NCBI GenBank assembly: GCA_025093555.1
Contig: JAIWNF010000013.1
Span: 1 to 64,000, forward strand
From: Circinella umbellata
Taxonomy: Eukaryota; Mucoromycota; Mucoromycetes; Mucorales; Lichtheimiaceae
Direction: 5' to 3'
Length of the DNA stretch: 64,000 nucleotides
Shown one piece after another: positions 55,470 through 64,000 of this stretch; the stretch's first letter is position 1; each line of letters starts with the position of its first letter. The notes below the pieces were generated by a model. It was not told the origin of the DNA. It saw only the letters and a program-made list of their open reading frames with translations, and ran no database searches. The translations under genes were made by a program, and so were the position numbers.

Positions 55470-58400
55470 ATGATGTCAGAAACATACGATTGGGATTGGG
55501 TTGAAGTTAGCGATCCGAGTACAAAACTTGTCTATTATGCTAATCCAGTAAGTGTACCTGCTTTTTCATCTTTTAGCATGTCTCCTTTTTTTTTTTGTCC
55601 TTTCTAACAGTCCCTTTTTGGATAAATACAAAAAGTCAACAGGTGAATGTCTATGGCAGGAAAAACCTACTGCGGGGTCAATGTAAGTAATATATACTTT
55701 CTTCTCCCTGTAGAAGACAACGACAACACAAGAAAAATAAAATAAAATAAGCAACGCGCCACTTATAAATATGTCTATGTGTCTCATATTTAAAAAAAAT
55801 AGTAAACCACCTAATCCAAATGGCGATTGGTGGGAATTATGGGATGACAAGAATCAGTTACCTTATTATTATCATACTGAGCTTAATTTAACACAATGGA
55901 ATAAACCTGAAGAAGATGTTGTATCACTTGTCAAAATACAGCAGGTTCGTTTCTTTTTTTATTATTGTGAGTGGGTGAAGGAGGGGGGGTTGGTTCTAAG
56001 AGAAAGATAAAGAAAAGGGAGAAAAAGGTTTTTTTTTTATCTAAATATAAAAATAATACCAGTCATCACCAGGAGCACAAAAACGATTTTCTCTTAAAGA
56101 ACCTCCACCACCACCATGGTTATCAGCAGCAACAACAACAATATCACCAAATCAAAAAAATACGAAACGAAATAGTCGTTCATTCGATCTTGAACTACAA
56201 AAAAGTGGTATTAAAGTATGGCTTCCACAAAGATCATTGTCTGAAGAAAATCATAACACTATTGATCCTACAACTCCAACAACCACAGCTCCAACTAGTC
56301 CAACAGGATCCAACAGTAATTCTAGTGGAGGATTATTCGGTAAACGAATTACCCCAGCGCGTAAATCAAGTGTAAAGGTAGGTAGTAAAAAGGGTACCAT
56401 GGAAACGCTGTGAAATATATCAAAAGAAATAAATAGCTATGGTGATTAATTAGTTACCATGTTTACCCATTTCACTATAATGGTTTAGCGGCATTCGAGA
56501 TTTTTTTCGATAGAATCAGCATTTGCGAATTTTACGCGTGGATCAGGTAAAAAAACAACACAACAACCTATTAGTACACCAGTTAATAATCCAGGTAAAT
56601 AATACTTTATATTTCTTTCAATATTTATTTATAATTCTTCCCCCCCCCGCTCTGCTCCCTAAGAACCTTGAATCGTCTTGGTATAGATATCTTATATTTA
56701 TTCACTTTTTTTAAATAACTTCTTTCTCCTTTATTTTTGATTTCTTTATAACCTTTCTCTCATTATTTTTGTTTTATTTTTCTCTTTTATTTTTTTTCCA
56801 ATTTTATTCGTAGAGGCTAAAGCTTCTATGCATCCTTTGAACGACAACGGATCAATGGTTGACAGCGCTTCTGTTTTAACTGCACCTCCTGTTGCACCTC
56901 CTGCACCTCCAAATCTGCTGGCACAGATCAATAATCAACCGGTTGCTAATGATGATAGGTATTATAAAGGGGAGGAAATAAGCTCACTGTAAATAAAAGC
57001 ATACATAGACTAAAATGAACTTTCATCATAACAGTGAACGGATGATCCTTCCTTCGAGCTTACAGTATGATATTAGTCAGTTTGCAATTGATGGCTTTGC
57101 ACAAAAATATTTTGCTACACATAAAAAAGGTCTTTTCAGACGACGAGTACCTATGAGAGAAATGCTTGAGTGGACAAAGGTACAATATGCACATAAAAAA
57201 AAGTCAGAACAAAAAAAAAATACGTACTAAAACAATAATAATTGCGTAGGATTCAATAAACAAGCCGCTCATGATGCTTAATAAAGATTTACACAAAGAT
57301 GCATTACGATGTTTTCGAATGATTCAAATGGTAATGGGCGATCGACATCGACCACGCAATTCGAACGATATAGAAGATCTACAATCTATTTTAAGTTGCG
57401 GCATTACTAAAGGACAAATGCGCGATGAAATTTATGTACAAGTATGTAAACAACTGAACAATAATCCACGCGGGACAAGTATCAAAAAGGGCTGGGAAAT
57501 TTTGTGCACAGTGTGTATTACATTTCCTCCGTCGAAAAATCTCGAGTCGTACTTGACCCAGTTCGTACAACAACACCATCAAGTCACTGAAAATGAAGTC
57601 AATGTCATGAGTCAACATGTCTCAATCAAATTAAAGCGAATCTGTATCCGAGGGGCCAAGGGCAAAGTTCTTACTGCAGCAGAAATTGAACGTGCCAAGG
57701 TGGCACCTTTCAAACCATCTGTATTCGGTGAATCATTGGGGTATATTATGGAGATGGAGAAGCAGGACGAGGCATTGCAGATACCAAAGATTGTGCCTTT
57801 TTTGGCAGATGCAGTGATTCGATTAAATGGACAGCAAACAGAAGGTATTTTCCGAGTACCCGGTGATGCAGATGATGTTACAGAATTGGTAAAGGCTTAG
57901 ATTCTTTCTATTCAAAAAATAATTTCATTTTTATATTCTATTTATATTCTATTTATTATTGTACTTTGCTTTGAAAGCTCAACTATCAAACATTGAATAT
58001 TTTGTCTATATTTATATATTTAGCGGGTACGGATAGAAAATGGAAATTATGATGCCACTGGAATAACGGATCCAAATGTCCCCGCTTCTCTATTGAAATA
58101 TTGGATTCGGGATTTACCAGAACCACCTATCACAGAAGAATTCTATGACGACTGTATTGCATGCTCAGAAGATATTGATAAAGCCATCGAGATTATCAAC
58201 AAGCTACCCGATGTAAATCGACGCATTGTATTATACATTCTTAGCTTTTTACAAGAATTTATTGATCCGGATGTGATCAAGCATACCCTAATGAACGTAC
58301 ATAATTTGGCCATGGTATATGCACCTAATTTATTACGATGTCCATCTGAAAAACTTACAACTGTACTAGAAAACTCTAAATACGAACAAGCATTCCTACG

Positions 58401-58506
58401 ATCTCTATTATTACAATTAAATGTAGACAAAGATGCATGTGCATATGATACCAATAGTGAAAAAACAATAGGTTTAAAGAAGGAAGAAGAAAATAGTATG
58501 ATCTGA
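55470..58506 (+). CDS. WW-MyTH4-RhoGAP protein (ARHGAP39-like), 699 aa
   Basis: A Rho GTPase-activating protein. Nine exons join in frame: 55470-55547, 55636-55682, 55803-55944, 56063-56377, 56489-56594, 56814-56958, 57035-57179, 57250-57888 and 58024-58506. Order: first WW-like unit (WVEVSDPSTKLVYYANPSTG then CLWQEKP), second WW (WWELWDDKNQLPYYYHTELN then LTQWNKP), a disordered Pro/Ser region, MyTH4 (DALRCFRMIQMVMGDR, DEIYVQVCKQLNNNP, WEILCTVCITFPPS) and RhoGAP (FGESLGYIM, GIFRVPGD with the catalytic Arg finger, KYWIRDLPEPPI, NVHNLAMVYAPNLLR). This order matches animal CrossGAP/ARHGAP39 and its fungal relatives. MyTH4 usually binds microtubules. The first Met is followed at once by a second (MMSETYDW). 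Confidence 0.93.
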
Positions 58507-61500
58507 TGTTTCTTTTATTTTTCTATATATATTAATTTTAATAATCATTTAAGTTATTTTTACTCATAAAAAGTTTTTTTTTGGTTTGTTTGTTAATCAC
58601 ACGAGAAAAATCTTTTTTTTTTTTTTTTGGTGTTTGACACGTTTTTTTTTTTTTTTTTCATCTATTATTACAACATCGATGTGGTTCTGCTTATCAGAAT
58701 TATATCGCCGGTTGAAAAGAAATAGAAAATATGACGTGTTTCTTTTTCTTTTGATCGACCATTGACAGAACTGACTAATTTTATATAATAAATTTAACCG
58801 ATTTATAGGTATACACTATAATGTTTAAAAAAGTGATCTAGAGTTGTCCATTTATAAAACACAGCAAAGAATACTTCATTTAATAATAATATGTATTCTA
58901 AAAGATCATTGGATTGTTGGCTTATAAGCTGAGATTAACCTAGAAATTTTTATATTTTTAGATCAGATCAAATGTTTAGTGCCGATCTTCCAGATTCCTG
59001 GAACGAATAATAATAATTATAATAGCACTTTATTCATTTAATTACTTATAATTAACTTTTTTTTACCCAATCCATGTAGATGTATATAATAACGGCTCGC
59101 CTGCATTTTTATGCATTTATTTGTTTATTTTCTCCAATAGTATTGCATAAATACTACTATACTATTTTTATTGTATATTCTATTTGTTGTACAATAAGAT
59201 AATAATGAAACCTTAAAAAAAAAGATGTCATTTAACTTTATTATTATTATTATTTTGTTGGTAATTGGTAAGATGAGAGATCGACAATTAAAAGAAAATT
59301 ATATGAAAACAAAAAAAGAGAGAATAATAATAATTTTTAACCCACCATTTGGCGTAGGGTTACACTAAATATACGTAACCATTAGCAATAATGCTGGTTA
59401 CTTTCTAATTTACTCCGAAAAAAGGTTACACACAGGAAGAAAAATTAAAAACTTTTGTTGATGTTTGCGGCGATCTAAAATGTATCTTTTGCTATTAACT
59501 TACATTGGACATGTGGTAAATGCTTGCTTTCTTTTTGAAAGAATTGTATGTGTGATTAATGATTATTTTTGGAATTATTGTGAAACTTATTCCCTTCCCA
59601 TTCATCGCCTTATTTTTGAACTCTAAAAAACAAGAAGAAAAAAAGTAATATAACATGAAACCCGCCAATTTTTTTTTTTAAAAAAAAAAGGTTCGGACAA
59701 TTTTTTATATCGTTCATTATTATTTTTGCTATTAGGAGAACCAACATAAACTAATCAGAAAAAGAAAAGAAAAAAAGCTCCTTTTGTTGATAACTAATTT
59801 GTTGTTACAATACATTATCACATTCTCCTCTCTCCCCCCACTGAAAAAAAAAAGAAGATATTTCCTTGAATTCCCCCTTTCTTTTCTTCCAAGTAAAAAT
59901 CCGACTGTTCTTTTTTTGTTTGTAGCTCAAATAATTCGAATTTGTCACTTTCTCCAAGTACTTTAGCAGATGGAGAACCCATTTATAAGAGTGGAAAATG
60001 TAAACTAAAAGGATTGATTAATTGAAATACGTAGAAATAAAGAATATAAAATAAAAAACGTCAAATAATTTAATTATATGAAACTTTGCCTCTCGTTCCA
60101 TCAAAACTTTGAGTAATATAACTTTATAATATAATAGAAGATTAAACACGAGTTTTCAATAATGAATTAACCCACCTTTTTTTTTTCTTAAAAAAAATTG
60201 GATGATGTTTAATTATTGATGATGATATGTTGGTAACACCAAAAAATGAAAAATGAAAAAGAAAGCTTGACGGGTATATAATATAATAAAAAAAAAGAGT
60301 TGAATTACGTATGCCCTGAAGATCCGTTACAAAACTCATCCATAAAATTAGAAGATAACACGTGTACACTACACGATAAAACTCAATTCGCCATGTGAAT
60401 GGAAACGTTAACAATAGCTTTAGCGGCTAATCACTGGTCCTGTTTTATATTAAGAATGGTAACACTCTGTTGTATAACACAAACGAATTCCGCTGTACAA
60501 GCTTATGTGCCACACTAAGCTACGTTTGTACTCTTTTCATTTAATGAAACAATGACGAATTAGCCACTCTTGTGTTCATTTAACGTGTGAGAAGAAAGGC
60601 TTGATGATCTTTGTTGGGAAGAAGCTTTTTTACTTTTTAGTGAGATGTAAATGGGGTGTTTTTTTTTGTAACACTTTAATATTAACTTTTCTTTTTTCAT
60701 TTTCTCACACTTGTTCTTTTAAACTTAACAACTTTTTATATCATTTTCATTCAATTATGTTAGTAAGATTATACAAATTGTTGTTTCTATTCTCCTTTAT
60801 GTACCCCTTCTTTTATAGAAAGAAAGTAACATATATTACGTGGTTTATTACTTTTGTGGGGAGAACTGGTACAAAGAAGAATTATAAGATGAAGAGAAGG
60901 GGGGGAGGCTGGCCACATTATTATCCACAATAGCACGCGTAGCACGATTCTTCTTTCACATAATAGTACTGGGTCGCCGAATCATTTTTTACTTTTATTT
61001 TTTTTTTCTACCCGCTATAGAATAATATAATAATTGACCTTTTTTTTGCGGAGTTAAAGTTCCGTATCATACCCCAAAAAGGCACAGATCGGATCGCTCT
61101 GGAGCGTTATATTGTTTTTTTTTTCTGCTACAGACAGATTAAACAGAGCGAGAGACGGAACACAGAAGTGTGAGTGTGCTAGTGTGTGCAAAAGTGAGTG
61201 AGATTATATTTTATTTGGCACACATACTCGCTTCATCTTCAACTAAGCACCTCTCTTTTCTTTTCTCTTTTCCTCTTTTCTGCTTTTCCCACTTTCCAGG
61301 GCCCATTTTTTTTTCTTGTTTCTTTTTGCTTCTTTTTATTTTATTTTTATTATTACTATACTTCTTCTTCTACTACTACTTCTTTATAAAAACACACATA
61401 TATACATTTTTTAGACGTGCGTGACATGTCCTATCTGTTATAAACTTTAAAAATACTTGTATATTTATTATAAAAAAATAACTATCACTTTCTCTCCTTT

Positions 61501-61607
61501 CTCTGCATTTTTTTTCCCTTTATAAAAACAAACTTCCTGCTCTTTCCTCGATCGTCAATAAACCACAATCTCGTTTTTCTCATAAATCCTGCCATTCCGC
61601 CATCTCC
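58507..61607. other. 3.1-kb intergenic region
   Basis: Contains long T runs (58613-58628 and 58643-58660), a T9/A10 inverted tract at 59671-59690, (TTA)n stretches and pyrimidine-rich sequence from 61250 that probably is the leader of the 61608 gene. No open frame has coding character. Confidence 0.55.
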
Positions 61608-64000
61608 ATGACAATTACCTACTCCACTGACAACCCGACTTCTGATCACCCGGGTAACAGCAGTGCTAGCTCTATTACTGCGAGTGTAGAGGAACCCAAC
61701 AAAAAAGATATTAAAGGTATTTTTTAATATTAAAAAAAGAAAATCATTCATAATAGCTATAATTCCGGGGATTGGGGTTTTTTTCTTTATATGACTTTTT
61801 TTAATTTACCTATTCTTTCTTTCTTACCTTGCTTTTTATGACAACGAATCATAACAACGAAAACGAATCAGTCAAAGTATTTTATACCTTTCAAGGAATC
61901 GATTCGACGTGTTTATGTACATTCCTATCAAGCGTAGATCAAAGCAATGAAACCGAATTCTTACCAGTGTCGCTAAAAGAATGTTTAATGGCGCTATGTG
62001 CTTCATGGTAAGGATCTCTGCTCTTTCTCTTTTTTTTTTTGGAGGGGGGTGGGATGAAGGAAAGAAATGCATCGTCATAATGAATTGAACATGTGTGTGC
62101 ATTGTGCATGGGTACGTTGAGTTGGATGATGAGTACGGGATGCGTGTGATTATGTTGTGTGATTGGATGTGTAAAGTGGTGATATCCAACATCATAACAC
62201 ATATACAAAAAAGAGAGACGCGCAATTTTTTTTTTCTCTTTTCTTTTGCTGCTGATATTGATAATTGTTGATGTTCTTTTTGTAGTCCAGACATGCTCCT
62301 TTATCCTGAGGCAGATTGTGCTGTATATAGTGCAAGTTTTGAGGAGACACATTCATCATCTTCTTCTTCATCCGGTATCGTTTGGGAAGGCCATGGATTG
62401 TTGTCGTGGCTCCTGGATGGAGAAGCGTCGGTCCAAGTGAATGGCAAGTATATTGACAATCAGCATGTTGAGGTCGTGCTTCAGTTACATCCCGTGCGTA
62501 TATACATTCTATCAATTTATTATTATTTATTTAAGAACCAATTGACACAACTTTTCAACTTTTTTCATCATCATAATCATTATTATTCCTGCCTCAAATT
62601 TCATTTTAGCTTACATATTTATTTATTTTTCTTATTACCAATTATTATTCATACATATCCCCTTTCTTTCCTTTTATTATATCCCTATCTGACTGATCGG
62701 CTAATGAGTATAATGGATCGTAATGATAATGATGATGGTATATTTATATATATTAAACCTTCAAGTTGTATGTTTGTTGTTAATGGTTCTAATGCGTTTT
62801 TTAAAACTCATTATTTCAATATAAACATTTTCCTTACTAACCTCCTTTATTTGTGGATATTATATGTATATTTCCTTTTTTTTCTATTTCTGATTTATAG
62901 ACGCATCGCATATCAAAAACGGATTATTATCATACATTAGTGCATCGGCGTGGACCGCAGATCACCACACCTTCATCACCAGTACCCCACGATCCACAAG
63001 CTCCTGTCAGACGTGTCATTAGTTTACCCTCTATGCATCCACCAATGACTTCCGAGCCACCTTCATCATCAACAGTTCCTATATCAAGTGTAACAACAAC
63101 CACAACAGCCAACAATAATAGTAGTAGAAACCCGTTGACGACAACAGTAGTAGCTCCTCCTGCTCCTCAATATAGGTATCATCATCGAAGTAGTGAAGAA
63201 GATGTTAGATTTTTGCCTCCGATTGGCCGATTGTCACCTCCTGAAGACCCCGCAGCAGATTCATCATCTTCGAAAGGGTCCTTTTTTCCTCCTTTGTCGG
63301 AGATCGACCGTCACGGTAGCCCTGAGGATCTTTCATGTTCGGAACATCATCATGCGAGTGGTTTCAAAAAGAGGAAATTATCGCCACCCATTACAACTAC
63401 TTCATCACCTAGTTTGTCATTGCCACCTCCTGCTGCTCTATTAGATTTACGTGGTAAGGACGAACATTATCATCACCAATCACACCACCAACAACAGCAA
63501 CATCATCATCATCATCATCATCATCATCAGCAACAGCAACAGCAACAGCATTATTATTATGATCAATCTTCATCCTCTAGACATCCACCCCCCTCGCATC
63601 CTGCTCCACCCCCACCTGGTCCATCTACACACCACCATCCTCATCATCACCAACAACAACAGCCACCTCAGCAACAGCCACTTCGAATGCCCACTCAACA
63701 TACAGCAGTTGGCCGGAGAAAAAAAAGAGATACAAAACCTCCTAACGTCAATGATGTGCGGACATTTGTTCAAGTTGAAAGAGATGAACATGGTAACTAT
63801 CGATTACCGGTTGAAATTGACTCATGGACAGTTCTGAGTTTGGGTCAGGTCGTTTTTGATCGACCGGCTTTTCATAATCAACGGTATATTTATCCTGTCG
63901 GTTATAAAGTGAAAAAGTAAGTTTCAAGAAAGCAAAAAAAAAAAAAAAAAGAAGATAAAAAAGTCAATGTGGGGGATTTTCGCTAATTGAGAAAAAGAAG
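61608..64000 (+). CDS. Ams2/Spt21-like N-terminus plus FYRN domain protein, partial
   Basis: A probable chromatin or transcription factor, cut by the window edge. Exons 61608-61716, 61872-62007, 62286-62493 and 62901-63916 join in frame; the last ends in phase 2 at GTAAGT, so more exons follow. Residues about 36-155 (VKVFYTFQGIDSTCLCTFLS, PDMLLYPEADCAVYSASFEE, GIVWEGHGLLSWLL, VQVNGKYIDNQHVEVVLQLH) resemble the N-terminal domain of fungal Ams2/Spt21 regulators, by memory of the family only. The middle is disordered with His and Gln runs. Residues about 430-489 (NVNDVRTFVQVERDEHGNYRLPVEIDSW... FHNQRYIYPVGYKVKK) are an FYRN domain of the TBRG1 type; an FYRC domain should come next. FYRN assignment is strong, the N-terminal assignment moderate. 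Confidence 0.75.
63502..63551 (+). repeat. CAT and CAG codon runs (polyHis, polyGln)
   Basis: Nine His codons followed by seven Gln codons in exon 4 of the FYRN gene. Codon-repeat tract, probably polymorphic. Confidence 0.9.

Noticed and set aside
1..64000. CRISPR arrays, operons and bacterial signals
   Set aside because: No regularly spaced direct repeats with unique spacers were seen, and all genes are intron-bearing or eukaryotic in type.

Overview
This is eukaryotic nuclear DNA, almost certainly from a filamentous fungus, and most likely an early-diverging one of the Mucorales/Mucoromycota type. The base composition is AT-rich. Most genes are split by many short introns (about 55-120 nt, GTAAGT/GTATGT donors, CTAAC-like branch sites). 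Homopolymer, (CA)n, (AAT)n and polyQ/polyN/polyH tracts are common. The gene set is fungal (Rom2-type Rho GEF, Tgl4/5-type patatin lipase, IID-like P-type ATPase, bZIP factor, Esf1, eL34). Transposon debris resembles families that are common in Mucorales. The species cannot be fixed from the sequence alone.

Left part (1-8 kb) is an accessory, transposon-rich zone on the minus strand. It holds a DDE transposase fragment, a frame-consistent five-exon gene of unknown function whose first intron carries a 389-bp tRNA-derived SINE with a 16-bp target-site duplication, a decayed TM9SF (EMP70) pseudogene, a 5'-truncated LINE (5639-6531) with a 13-bp target-site duplication, and a scrambled Tc1-like transposase.

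From 8 kb on, normal genes begin: an unknown polyQ/H/N protein (8373-10913, +), an unknown membrane-anchored helical protein (11194-12745, +), a bZIP factor (13247-15233, -), ribosomal protein eL34 (18113-18699, +), Esf1 for 18S rRNA processing (19211-21920, -), and a type IID-like P-type cation ATPase (23633-26917, +). A gene-free stretch of about 4.8 kb follows. Next come an MFS sugar porter (31723-33961, +) whose reading frame is best explained by a 24-nt microexon and a single-nucleotide exon, then a second LINE 3' fragment (34570-35391).

The right part holds a divergent pair (mitochondrial HTD2-like dehydratase, -, and a hydrophilic unknown protein, +), a dual-specificity phosphatase (41033-42370, +), a patatin-type triacylglycerol lipase (44844-47679, -), a Rom2-like DEP-DH-PH-CNH Rho GEF (49557-54592, +), a WW-MyTH4-RhoGAP protein (55470-58506, +), and the 5' part of a gene with a likely Ams2/Spt21-type N-terminus and an FYRN domain (61608 to the window edge, +). 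A Rho activator next to a Rho GTPase-activating protein, with a MAPK-phosphatase-like gene nearby, makes a suggestive but unproven cluster of cell-polarity and cell-wall signalling functions. Exon models were built by hand from splice signals and reading-frame continuity; none is backed by transcript data.
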